Below, in pieces: positions 1 to 7,752 of a DNA stretch of 64,000 nt. Position numbers and translations under genes: made by a program. Within the stretch, counting starts at the first letter, position 1. Each line of letters starts with the position of its first letter. The notes beneath the pieces are model-generated. The model did no database searches and was not told the origin of the DNA. It saw only the letters and a program-made list of their open reading frames with translations. Source of the stretch: Thermoanaerobacterium thermosaccharolyticum DSM 571 (GTDB lineage Bacteria > Bacillota > Thermoanaerobacteria > Thermoanaerobacterales > Thermoanaerobacteraceae); contig NC_014410.1 of assembly GCF_000145615.1 (NCBI RefSeq), forward strand, positions 2,653,501 to 2,717,500, in the 5' to 3' direction.

Positions 1-639
1 CCCCATCCAGCCCTTTATGACTGTGTTTTTGTACTTCATAACTTTTTGATACTTCATATTTTCCCTGCCTATGGGATAAAGTTTAAAATATGGATCTCTT
101 ACACCCTCCCCATATATGACTTCATACTTCTTAATAAGGTTATTAAGCAAGAGATCAGAAAAGTTGTCATTCCAAGGGGAATAGTAATAAGTATACTTAA
201 TCCCTTTATCCTCAATAGTAGAATACATTACTACAGGCGACAAAAACTTTATCCTTGCCCTATCTCTAAATACAGGAGGATTTTCTATATTTATAGAGCT
301 TAACTGAAATGTTTGATTGTTAAAAGTGCAGAAATCCTTCTTAAACATATTTTGAGAAATATCAAATATGAATTCGTCAATTGGAGATGATATTGTAAGC
401 TTGAAAGGCGGCTTTAATACAATCTTTTCTTCTTTTTTTAGAAGCCTAAATTCTCCTTCTAACCTAGAATACGTAAATAATTTAAACTTCCTTTTGCCAT
501 GCTTAAATCCCTCATCGTGCATAAATGCACTAAAGTCTCCATCTGTCATGTTGTTGTATATGAATCCCTGCACTATGTGGTTGTACTGTATCGGAAGATG
601 TAAGTCTTTGTCACCTATGAACTCCAACATTACCCTCAT
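1..639 (-). CDS. cas6: CRISPR pre-crRNA endoribonuclease Cas6 (partial, runs off the left edge)
   Basis: The minus strand is open from 639 to the window edge (213 codons visible), so the C-terminal part with the glycine-rich loop is missing. The start MRVMLEF is typical of Cas6. A stretch near residue 40 (FMHDEGF, then KRKFKLFTYSRLEG) matches the Cas6 region holding the candidate catalytic His. The first ATG lies at 645 but touches the GGAGG ribosome site; the ATG at 639 has 7-nt spacing and is preferred. Family role: Cas6 cuts the CRISPR transcript in its repeats to give crRNA. It is separated from the effector operon by a hairpin terminator and about 220 bp, so it is probably transcribed on its own and may serve a further array to the left. 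Confidence 0.85.
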   Translation of the reverse strand, partial: MRVMLEFIGDKDLHLPIQYNHIVQGFIYNNMTDGDFSAFMHDEGFKHGKRKFKLFTYSRLEGEFRLLKKEEKIVLKPPFKLTISSPIDEFIFDISQNMFKKDFCTFNNQTFQLSSINIENPPVFRDRARIKFLSPVVMYSTIEDKGIKYTYYYSPWNDNFSDLLLNNLIKKYEVIYGEGVRDPYFKLYPIGRENMKYQKVMKYKNTVIKGWMG

Positions 640-812
640 TTTCATGCCTCCATAACACTATATTAACACATAACATTTCCATAATATGTCCACTAAAAAA
701 AAAATCTTTTTAAATCTTTTTAAGTAATATATTCTTCAAAGCCCTACATTTTCCTTCTAAACTTTTATAAATAATTTTAAAAACTTTTAGAAAAAACTTT
801 AGTATTTATAAA

Positions 813-848
813 CTAAAATAACAAAATAATAAGCGGCAAAGCCGCTTT
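813..848 (-). terminator. Terminator of the type III effector operon
   Basis: A 7-bp perfect stem AAGCGGC/GCCGCTT with an AAA loop at 831-848 is followed, in the minus direction, by a T-rich tail. It lies 12 bp past the stop of the last effector-operon gene and separates it from cas6. Confidence 0.75.
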
Positions 849-859
849 TCTATTGATTA

Positions 860-1225
860 TTAAGTTAAATTACACTTTATATATCTATTTGCCAATCCTA
901 ATACGTAAAGCATCTCATCTGGTGTAAGACTTGCAAACTCTCTATTGTGGCATTCTGCATTTTTAAACCTAAATACTATGGATAAATAACCTTCTACAAA
1001 CTTTTTAAACGCTATTTTATATGAGTTTCCACCAGCCAACATAAAAGGATTTTTGTTGGCAAGATAAAGCATATTAAAAAATTTCATTTTTGCTTCTTTT
1101 TCATGGTTGCTTACTTCCTTCGCACTTTCGCAAAAATTTATAACTGTATCTAATACATTGGTCATTCTGTTTTTTACAAAGTATTTTCCTATTTTAACTG
1201 CCATATCATAGAGACCATCTTTCAC
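860..1225 (-). CDS. Unrecognised 121-aa protein at the end of the type III CRISPR operon
   Basis: I do not recognise the family. It is a basic, apparently all-helical protein with Cys at about residues 32, 91 and 118, and no membrane segment or signal peptide. It begins 14 bp after the preceding RAMP gene stops, has a GGCGGTG ribosome site and is followed directly by the operon terminator, so it is clearly co-transcribed with the effector genes. Size and predicted helicity would fit a second small (Cas11-like) subunit or an accessory protein of this subtype, but that is inference from position. It does not look like the 149-aa Csm2-like protein of the same operon. Confidence 0.7.
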   Translation of the reverse strand: MKDGLYDMAVKIGKYFVKNRMTNVLDTVINFCESAKEVSNHEKEAKMKFFNMLYLANKNPFMLAGGNSYKIAFKKFVEGYLSIVFRFKNAECHNREFASLTPDEMLYVLGLANRYIKCNLT

Positions 1226-1238
1226 ATTATCACCGCCT

Positions 1239-2093
1239 TCAATATCCTCTTTGATTGTTTACAGTACGCCATACACTCTTTGTATGCCTCTTGTCCCATG
1301 AAAGCAACTCTTTCAACCTTTTTACATTTTTAGCTACGTCATTATCCTTCATTCCATACCTGCTGGCTCTTTTTGATGCATCAATCTTATCGTCTATTGA
1401 TTTCATTTTTACAGAACCATAATAAGCAGGCTTTCCATAACCTAACTTAAGATAGATGTCTCCACCTAATCCCAAAGAAAAACAGAGGAGATCTAATTGG
1501 TTATCGTCTAAATCTTCGTAAAACACGTTTCCCTCAAAAATGCTTCCGGGCATCACAAATTCACACGGCATTGTACCTTTTTCTATTATATTTTCATCTC
1601 CATGGCTGTAAAATTTTATGCCCTTAAATTTTCCATCGGCAGCATAATAGTTCTTGTTCTCTGGCCTTGGTCCGTAAAATGTTGGAATATTTATTATATC
1701 TACACCGTTATTTTTCACAAGCTCCAAATCAGCAAACCTTAACCTGCTTTTCTTGCCTAATGAGCCAAACATGTCGCAAATTATGCAGTCATTTCTGTCC
1801 CTTACGTTCTTGCCAATCTTATACAAGTTCTGGTTGGTGCTTATACAGCTCCTTGAAACACTTTCAGCTATCGTCCTTACACATCCTTTCAAAGATGAGC
1901 CAGGTATGATGTATTTGCCATTGTATTTTGCAAATTCTTTATATACCATATTCCCATTTTCGTTGTAATACCCTGAAAATATATGAACTGGTGTTACTAC
2001 CTCAATGCTTATTCTAAGCTTACCACTCTTTACATCTGGCGATTTTATATATGTTTTAGCACCTAATATAGGTACGAAGTTATAAGGTTTCAT
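1239..2093 (-). CDS. RAMP-superfamily type III CRISPR protein, probably without the slicer Asp
   Basis: RAMP fold signs: a first strand ending in a VTPVHIFSG turn, the IIPGSSLKGCVRT helix motif, a CIICDMFGS motif near residue 110, and a glycine-rich loop (GLGGDIYLKLGYGKP) near the C-terminus. In Csm3 homologues an Asp sits just before the strand leading into PGSSLKG; here that stretch reads MVYKEFAKYNGKY with no Asp, so this subunit may not cut target RNA. ATG at 2093 is chosen because it has GGTGGAG at 5-nt spacing and overlaps the upstream stop by 14 nt. Probably a backbone or capping (Csm5/Cmr6-like) subunit; the exact family is uncertain. Confidence 0.75.
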   Translation of the reverse strand: MKPYNFVPILGAKTYIKSPDVKSGKLRISIEVVTPVHIFSGYYNENGNMVYKEFAKYNGKYIIPGSSLKGCVRTIAESVSRSCISTNQNLYKIGKNVRDRNDCIICDMFGSLGKKSRLRFADLELVKNNGVDIINIPTFYGPRPENKNYYAADGKFKGIKFYSHGDENIIEKGTMPCEFVMPGSIFEGNVFYEDLDDNQLDLLCFSLGLGGDIYLKLGYGKPAYYGSVKMKSIDDKIDASKRASRYGMKDNDVAKNVKRLKELLSWDKRHTKSVWRTVNNQRGY

Positions 2094-2859
2094 CAAACTC
2101 CACCTTCCCAAAACACTCATCATCCAATGCCAACCTGGACAACTTTTCTCTTAATGTTTCTCTATCAAACTTTCTCTCTATGTAAAATCCATAATCTTCA
2201 TAACCTGATATGTTTTTTCTATCGTAGTATCTCATTGTAAACTGAACATTTTGTACAGCCATACGGCCGAAACCCCTGGATGTTATACCTCCAAAGACCA
2301 CATACCCATCGTCGATTTCATCTAATATTTCCGTAAGCACTTTAATCTGCCAATTAAACACATTCTCCATTTTTATTTCGCATTCAAATGTACCATCTTC
2401 TACAACTTCAGGCTCAAATAACGCATTTCTTTTCGATGCCCCTGTTATTCTATCGATGGCTACATTCTTTCTCTTGCCCATCTTAATTTCCCCTATTGGA
2501 TAAGCATCTTTAAATAGAATTCGGCTCTTTAAAGCAGTATTGCCAAACATTTTACATGCAGGACAGCTTTCTTTGTACCGCTCTTTTCCATCCATACTGC
2601 TACTAAGCTTCTTTCCGCAATATTCAGATCCAAATATATCACAGCCTTTTAACTTTTTCTCTGCCCTACTTCTAAATACACCTTTTATACTGCTGCCAGG
2701 CATTACTACCGTTAACTTACCATCTTTATAAGACCTTAAAAATTTGTTATCAGGCACCGTTGGATCAAAATCATTGTTGTCAGCCGCTTTTATTGAAAGA
2801 GGGCTCATGGTCTTTAAATAAAATTTGAGATATCCTTCATTGTGTAGTTCTTTAAACAT
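2080..2859 (-). CDS. Csm3-like RAMP protein of the type III effector complex
   Basis: The RAMP motifs are in order: a first strand with MSPLSIKAAD, an acidic loop ending VPDNKFLRSY that may supply the cleavage Asp, the VMPGSSIKGVFRSRAE helix, a SCPACKMFGN cysteine motif, a basic patch (KMGKRKNVAIDRITGASK), and the glycine loop VVFGGITSRGFGRM. It resembles the Csm3/Csx7 group of backbone subunits that hold crRNA and cut bound target RNA at 6-nt spacing. Start: the second of two ATGs, with GAGGTG upstream; it overlaps the upstream gene by 8 nt, indicating translational coupling. It has a C-terminal tail of about 50 residues beyond the RAMP core. Confidence 0.8.
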   Translation of the reverse strand: MFKELHNEGYLKFYLKTMSPLSIKAADNNDFDPTVPDNKFLRSYKDGKLTVVMPGSSIKGVFRSRAEKKLKGCDIFGSEYCGKKLSSSMDGKERYKESCPACKMFGNTALKSRILFKDAYPIGEIKMGKRKNVAIDRITGASKRNALFEPEVVEDGTFECEIKMENVFNWQIKVLTEILDEIDDGYVVFGGITSRGFGRMAVQNVQFTMRYYDRKNISGYEDYGFYIERKFDRETLREKLSRLALDDECFGKVEFDETL

Positions 2860-3601
2860 CATTCCACCTCATTTCTTCACTTAAACCATTAGATACGTAC
2901 TCTTTTAGATTGGATTTATCGACTTTGTAGATCTTCTCGTCAATAAGCTTAATAGTTCCTAAACCTCTGCTTGTCATTCCTCCTACTGATATCTGCCCAT
3001 TTTTAAGCACATTTAAGCAAAGTTTTAAAAGTTCTAAATCGTCGTCATCCAAATTATCCCCTGTCATATAAAGCTCAAACTTCGTACCTGATGGAGTGAT
3101 CTCGTAATTGTACTTCTTTCCATCTTTTGCAGTGCCTGTATCTCTGTCTATCCCAACACCATCCCTCATGTCAAAAAAAGTCTTTTCATCTATCGAGTTT
3201 AAATCTTTTATAGTAAGTTTTGCTGCTAAATTGTTTGAGCCAAACAGTCTGCAAACATTGCACGACCTTTCATATATTTCTTCAGCAATTTTTTTATAAT
3301 CTTTGTCGTACTTATCTTTTAACTTTTTAACATAATCACCATTTACACAAGGTTCATCATTAACTATTAGACATGACCTGTAACCTTCAAAAGCGCCGCT
3401 TGAAAGGACTCTTTCAACAAAGCTTCTAAGGACTCCTTTTAAACTTGAGCCAGGTATTAAAGGTCGCCCATTTTCATCTTTTATTACTGGTGAATCAACT
3501 TCAGTCGGATCCATGCTTTCTTGGCCTTTACCTATGTGAATAGGCTTTAAAGCTACAATTGTACCTTTCACAATGTATCTATTTTCAAATTTATCAAACA
3601 T
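2852..3601 (-). CDS. Csm3-like (Csx7-type) RAMP protein with intact slicer motif
   Basis: This is the clearest Csm3-type subunit in the locus. HIGKGQ is followed by EVDSPVIKDENGRPLIPGSS, in which the Asp of VDSP matches the catalytic Asp33 of Csm3, then LKGVLRSFVERV. SCNVCRLFGSN lies in the middle, GIDRDTGTA follows, and the glycine loop ISVGGMTSRGLGTIKL is near the C-terminus. Predicted role: crRNA-binding backbone subunit and target-RNA endonuclease. The ATG at 3601 follows GAGAGGTG at good spacing; an in-frame GTG three codons earlier is less likely. SSO1426/Csx7 is the nearest named family I can suggest. Confidence 0.85.
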   Translation of the reverse strand: MFDKFENRYIVKGTIVALKPIHIGKGQESMDPTEVDSPVIKDENGRPLIPGSSLKGVLRSFVERVLSSGAFEGYRSCLIVNDEPCVNGDYVKKLKDKYDKDYKKIAEEIYERSCNVCRLFGSNNLAAKLTIKDLNSIDEKTFFDMRDGVGIDRDTGTAKDGKKYNYEITPSGTKFELYMTGDNLDDDDLELLKLCLNVLKNGQISVGGMTSRGLGTIKLIDEKIYKVDKSNLKEYVSNGLSEEMRWNDV

Positions 3602-3628
3602 ACAAATCACCTCTCATTGCCGTTATAG

Positions 3629-4078
3629 TTATTTATTCCCATTTTTCGAATTCTTGTTTTGTTTGCCAAATCCATTGTTCTTTTGACTTGCATCAGATCT
3701 TATTAGCTTTACTCTGTAGGATGATTGCCAGTACAAATACCCGAAAAATAGGCTTAAAGCCTTTGGCAAAATATCTTCAGTTGCATCATTTTTTATTTTC
3801 CTCATGTATTCTATTATCTTGTCTCCATACTTCATGCCATCAAAGATGTTATCCCAGCCATTGCGCCTTGATTCCTTGTACTTTATGTAAAGTTCAAATT
3901 CATCATAAGAGTCGATATTTGAGGCAATCTCAGCTAATGTCCTGTATTGGGATATGCCAATCTTGTCTTTTTCTCTTCCTTTTTCATCATTTGTGTGAAT
4001 TGATACAAAATCACTTTTTGACGCTATTTCTTCTGAATATTTAATGAGCTTTTGTTTTAACTCTTTACTTATATTCAT
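3629..4078 (-). CDS. Csm2-like small subunit (Cas11 group) of the type III complex
   Basis: A 149-aa, apparently all-helical protein without Cys. The core reads ISQYRTLAEIASNIDSYDEF, then KIIEYMRKI and LFFGYLYWQSSYRVK. A Q-Y/I-R motif followed by a late aromatic helix (YLYWQ) is the usual pattern of Csm2-like small subunits, which bind the target strand along the inner face of the complex. The C-terminal 20 residues are Asn/Lys-rich and likely disordered. The gene starts after GGAGG and lies between csx10 and a Csm3-like gene, as expected for a small subunit in III-D-like operons. The family assignment rests on pattern and position, not an alignment. Confidence 0.65.
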   Translation of the reverse strand: MNISKELKQKLIKYSEEIASKSDFVSIHTNDEKGREKDKIGISQYRTLAEIASNIDSYDEFELYIKYKESRRNGWDNIFDGMKYGDKIIEYMRKIKNDATEDILPKALSLFFGYLYWQSSYRVKLIRSDASQKNNGFGKQNKNSKNGNK

Positions 4079-4081
4079 GGT

Positions 4082-5203
4082 CTAATTACCTCCATTCAAA
4101 TGTATTTCATCACAAATCTTCACATTCCCATATCCATTTGCAGTATTTTGGCCAATACCTGACTTCTCCACAGAATACAGCTTATCTTTAATATCATCAA
4201 TGTTCTCATCTGTACCGATTAAAACAACAGAGCCTTTTTCTATATAAACTGATGGGCTTTCCCTCATGTCTTCCACTGGCTTTGATGTATCGTATCCTCT
4301 GTATAGATTGCTTTCTGAGTAAACTTTTATCACGTCATAATCAAACCCAAGATTTAATATTTTCTTCCACAATTCTTTGTAATCATCTGTCGTCTTTAAA
4401 GGAATATTATAGTCTATATCAGGTATCATGTCTGAATAAAAATCAAGTGTTATAAGCGACTTATATGTCTTACCACCGTACTGCCTTTTGCCAACAATTT
4501 TATTTAATTTCTCGATTCTTTCTATCAAATCGACTTCATTCCTTGCACCTTCACTGCATATTTCGATCTCGCATTTGCCGAATCCACTTGAAGTATCTGC
4601 ACCAATCCTAAGCATTTTAAATTCTTCAAGTTCATTTGTTCCATCTACATACCCTTCAAATGTAAGGCCTTCCTCTATTGCTAATATGCTGTACAGTCCT
4701 CCATCTCTTGCTGTCTTTGTATACGGATCGATTGCTGTTCTTGTAAAAAGCCTTTTAGGGACATCTACCATTTTCCCATCTTTATAAAAACCTGTGGCAA
4801 ACTCTATTCTCTCTTTGCATCTTGGACATTCACTCTTTCTATCAAAAAGCACATCTACAAGACCATGGTCATTGTGATACTTGCATTTCATTGCAGAAAG
4901 TGGAAATGGCCTTGCACCATCATAATAGAAGTTGTAAAATCTTATATTGCTAAAATTCCTACACCAATCTTTATACTTACATCTGCTGCATTTTTCATCA
5001 TCTCTTATATATATCCAATTGTACCTGCCATCTTTATCTGGTTTATCTACATCGTACAGTGGACAATTCCTCAAAATCTCTCTTGCAATAGCTGCCCTTA
5101 TAACGTCACCAGGAATATAATCCTTAGTGCTTAGAAAATTGCCGATTAAGTTTCTGCCACCTGCTATAAGAGGTGAAATCAGGTTTAGCTTTACCTTTAT
5201 CAT
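4082..5203 (-). CDS. csx10: CRISPR-associated RAMP protein Csx10 (Cas5-group subunit, type III-D marker)
   Basis: A RAMP protein of 373 aa. The N-terminus (KLNLISPLIAGGRN, then STKDYIPGDVIRAAIAREIL) and the central RLFTRTAIDPYTKTARDGGLYSI stretch, ending in IGADTSSGFGKCEI, match the Csx10 layout: a 5'-handle-binding Cas5-like fold with a second RAMP half (GIGQNTANGYGNVKI near the end). Cysteine pairs CSRCKYKDWC and SECPRCKER suggest a zinc-binding insertion. Start and upstream stop overlap (ATGA). Csx10 replaces Csm4/Cmr3 in subtype III-D, so this gene is the main reason for calling the subtype. Confidence 0.75.
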   Translation of the reverse strand: MIKVKLNLISPLIAGGRNLIGNFLSTKDYIPGDVIRAAIAREILRNCPLYDVDKPDKDGRYNWIYIRDDEKCSRCKYKDWCRNFSNIRFYNFYYDGARPFPLSAMKCKYHNDHGLVDVLFDRKSECPRCKERIEFATGFYKDGKMVDVPKRLFTRTAIDPYTKTARDGGLYSILAIEEGLTFEGYVDGTNELEEFKMLRIGADTSSGFGKCEIEICSEGARNEVDLIERIEKLNKIVGKRQYGGKTYKSLITLDFYSDMIPDIDYNIPLKTTDDYKELWKKILNLGFDYDVIKVYSESNLYRGYDTSKPVEDMRESPSVYIEKGSVVLIGTDENIDDIKDKLYSVEKSGIGQNTANGYGNVKICDEIHLNGGN

Positions 5204-5751
5204 TCATCCCCCTCCTTAACATCAACATGAACCCATCCATATCCTCTGCTTTTACCTGCCCCAATGCTTTCTATAATTTTTAAAGATATCAAAATGAGTT
5301 CTTCATATTTCTCTGTACTTTCATCCAAGTATAAGTCCATTGTCCCTTTGAATGTACCGCCTTCGTAGACTTCCATTGAGGTTAACGAATTGTCTTTTGC
5401 CACTTTTCTATACCTATCAACAGACGTTGAATGCCTTACAGTTCTACTGCCAATGTTAGCCACATCATCATCTAATAATAAGTCATCTATATATAATTTA
5501 GATGGGTTATATCCAGGTGAACCAAAAACCTTGCATACAGGACACATGCACTTCATATCGTCATGATGCTCTTCATCGACTAAAGACATGAAGTTTTGCC
5601 TCATGATTCCTTTTATTGTGGATGCAGGTATATAAGGTTTTCCACTTCTATCTTTTACAAAGTATTTATCTACAAGACTACCAATGCTACTGCCTGTAGC
5701 AATGCACATTGGAGATTTTAATTTTACGACTATACCAAATCTCTTTTTCAA
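5200..5751 (-). CDS. Short Csm3-like RAMP protein
   Basis: A compact 183-aa RAMP. VVKLKSPMCIATGS leads into SLVDKYFVKDRSGKPYIPAS and TIKGIMRQNF; the Asp in LVDKY lies where Csm3 has its cleavage Asp. CMCPVCKVFGSPGY is the usual Cys/FG motif, TSVDRYRKVAKD the mid-domain basic motif, and ESIGAGKSRGYGWVHV the C-terminal glycine loop. It starts with TTG after GAGGTGATATT and overlaps csx10 by 4 nt. As the first RAMP after cas10 it is a likely slicer-competent backbone subunit. Confidence 0.82.
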   Translation of the reverse strand: MKKRFGIVVKLKSPMCIATGSSIGSLVDKYFVKDRSGKPYIPASTIKGIMRQNFMSLVDEEHHDDMKCMCPVCKVFGSPGYNPSKLYIDDLLLDDDVANIGSRTVRHSTSVDRYRKVAKDNSLTSMEVYEGGTFKGTMDLYLDESTEKYEELILISLKIIESIGAGKSRGYGWVHVDVKEGDE

Positions 5752-5766
5752 AATATCACCTCAATC

Positions 5767-7743
5767 CTATACATAATCCCAAATCTCAGTAATGTCATAC
5801 CACGGTGAGTGGTATTCCATGCCGTTTTCACCTGAAAGCCTAAAAAGACCCTCTTCAAAACAGCCATTGGCAATCTCCACAAGTCCTTTTTCAATATCTT
5901 CTATATTTGACCTTGACCTGTCGTACATGTAAAAAAGCTTAAACTCCAATGGCAACATCATGCTTGCAGCATCCCTAAGTTTGTATATGTGGTTTTTCAT
6001 CATCTTTTTGCTTTCTTTCATTTTCAGTACCAAGTTTATAAGCTTAGTCATGTCAATCCACGTGTAATTTAAAATGCCTTGATGTATAAAGTCATAATTG
6101 CTGCCTTTATCCCTATCCAATTCCAAATACATATTGCTTTCTAAAACTGCAAATGAAACAGTCCCAATTTTGTTGTCCATCTTTTTTGAATATGATTTAG
6201 CTTTTTTCAAAAGCTTATTGGCCAATTCAAACATGTTTCTTATAGGTGTGGAATATTTGCTTATTGCAACACCAATAGACATTGTCACATTTGTACTTTT
6301 GTTAATATCCGACTTGTTTTGAAATTCTTTATCAAATGTTTCAATAAGCTTTGATGCCATTATCAAACTGGATTTTGCAGGGGTTATTATAAATATATCA
6401 TCGCCTCCAAGCTCAATAACTTCAAATGGGATCTCCTCTCCCTCTGCCTCATACCCTTTACGTATAGCCTCCAATGTTGCTTTAAAAGCAGAACTTTCCG
6501 CTTTTCTGCTAAAATACATCATCTCGTATACATTTTTTATATTCTTTATTATGTTTCCAAAATTATTGCCATCTCCGTATATTAAAGCCATGTATCCATT
6601 GTTTTTAAAGGCCCCAATCTCGTCTAAGCCTTGAACTTTTTTGCCACCGTATTGTCCTTGTCCAAATTTTTTTAAATGCATTCTTTGAAAATCTTCATGA
6701 AATCCACTTTTAGCATGAGTTCCTGCTTCAATTTTGTGAAGGCAGCTTAAGCATACACCTTTCTCCCCTTCACTTGTCTGAATTGTATAGTGTGCATCTC
6801 TCAAATTACAGAATTTACATATCAATTTGGCTCCGCTTTCTATCGGTTTGTGCATTATCTCATTTATCACCATGTCTTTGTCTTCTATTCCTTTATTTAT
6901 ATCACCACAATTAGGATCAACATTTAAGTACAACTTTAACTTTTTCCTATCTTCCAGCATTTCTTCACAATCTCTTATGACTTCTTTATAATCATTCAGT
7001 AGATCTTTTAAAGTTGTTTTGTACGATATAAAGGCGCTCTGAGCTGTTATCGTCACATCTTCATAAAGTCTTTCTAAATCATAATCTATATCAATATCAT
7101 TATCAGGCACCACGGCAAAGACATTTCCTCCACCGCAGTATATAATGCTTTCTGGTATAAACCTCCTTTTGAAGTAATCAGGTATCCTTACTCTGTTTAT
7201 GTTATCTAAAAGATAGCTAGAACCTCTCAAGCACTTTATATCATTGTTCTCAACGATATACTTTTTTGTCTTATATACACCGCCTTTTATTATCTTTATA
7301 TCTGCATTTCTGATGGAATCTTCAAATTTTCCCCCAAGGGCAAGCATGTCTACCATTTTTAATGCGGTATTTATGCTTTCACTTTGAGATTTTTCTATCT
7401 CAAAAAAGTGATGATACATCTCGAGCCTTACATCATTTGAATTGTCCATGGCATATGCAAAGCAAACGGCCAACGTAGCAGCATCTTTTAAAGAAGGTGC
7501 CTTAACATCTTTTTTGTCTTTGTATGGCCTAATGTACGGTATTTCATCTACATCGTTTTTCAAGTACTCGTATATTTCATCGCTGCCCATTATGGAAATG
7601 TCATCTACTATCTTCTTAAACTTCTTCTCGTAATCATCCATCTTCATACAGTAATTTGTGCCAGTAACAATGTCTACCCAACTTATATATCCACCGGGAA
7701 GTTTCTCATATCTAACTTTTTCATCTGCGAAATCTATATACAC
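5767..7743 (-). CDS. cas10: Cas10-family large subunit, HD-less, with GGDD cyclase motif
   Basis: A 658-aa type III signature protein. There is no His-Asp pair in the N-terminal 130 residues, so the ssDNase HD domain seems absent. A first palm region shows IIYCGGGNVFAVVP (about 200-213). A zinc site is at C309, C312, C331 and C334. The second palm has IYGDGNNFG (about 388-396) and the cyclase motif ELGGDDI with GGDD at 446-449. Predicted role: scaffold of the interference complex and synthesis of cyclic oligoadenylate from ATP on target-RNA binding. GTG start after GAGGTG. The HEPN protein and Csx20 immediately upstream are consistent with a signalling-based defence. Confidence 0.88.
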   Translation of the reverse strand: MYIDFADEKVRYEKLPGGYISWVDIVTGTNYCMKMDDYEKKFKKIVDDISIMGSDEIYEYLKNDVDEIPYIRPYKDKKDVKAPSLKDAATLAVCFAYAMDNSNDVRLEMYHHFFEIEKSQSESINTALKMVDMLALGGKFEDSIRNADIKIIKGGVYKTKKYIVENNDIKCLRGSSYLLDNINRVRIPDYFKRRFIPESIIYCGGGNVFAVVPDNDIDIDYDLERLYEDVTITAQSAFISYKTTLKDLLNDYKEVIRDCEEMLEDRKKLKLYLNVDPNCGDINKGIEDKDMVINEIMHKPIESGAKLICKFCNLRDAHYTIQTSEGEKGVCLSCLHKIEAGTHAKSGFHEDFQRMHLKKFGQGQYGGKKVQGLDEIGAFKNNGYMALIYGDGNNFGNIIKNIKNVYEMMYFSRKAESSAFKATLEAIRKGYEAEGEEIPFEVIELGGDDIFIITPAKSSLIMASKLIETFDKEFQNKSDINKSTNVTMSIGVAISKYSTPIRNMFELANKLLKKAKSYSKKMDNKIGTVSFAVLESNMYLELDRDKGSNYDFIHQGILNYTWIDMTKLINLVLKMKESKKMMKNHIYKLRDAASMMLPLEFKLFYMYDRSRSNIEDIEKGLVEIANGCFEEGLFRLSGENGMEYHSPWYDITEIWDYV

Positions 7744-7752
7744 GTTATCACC

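Noticed and set aside
831..848. Possible CRISPR repeat near cas6
   Set aside because: Single copy with a T-rich tail; it is a terminator, and no regularly spaced repeats are found in the window.
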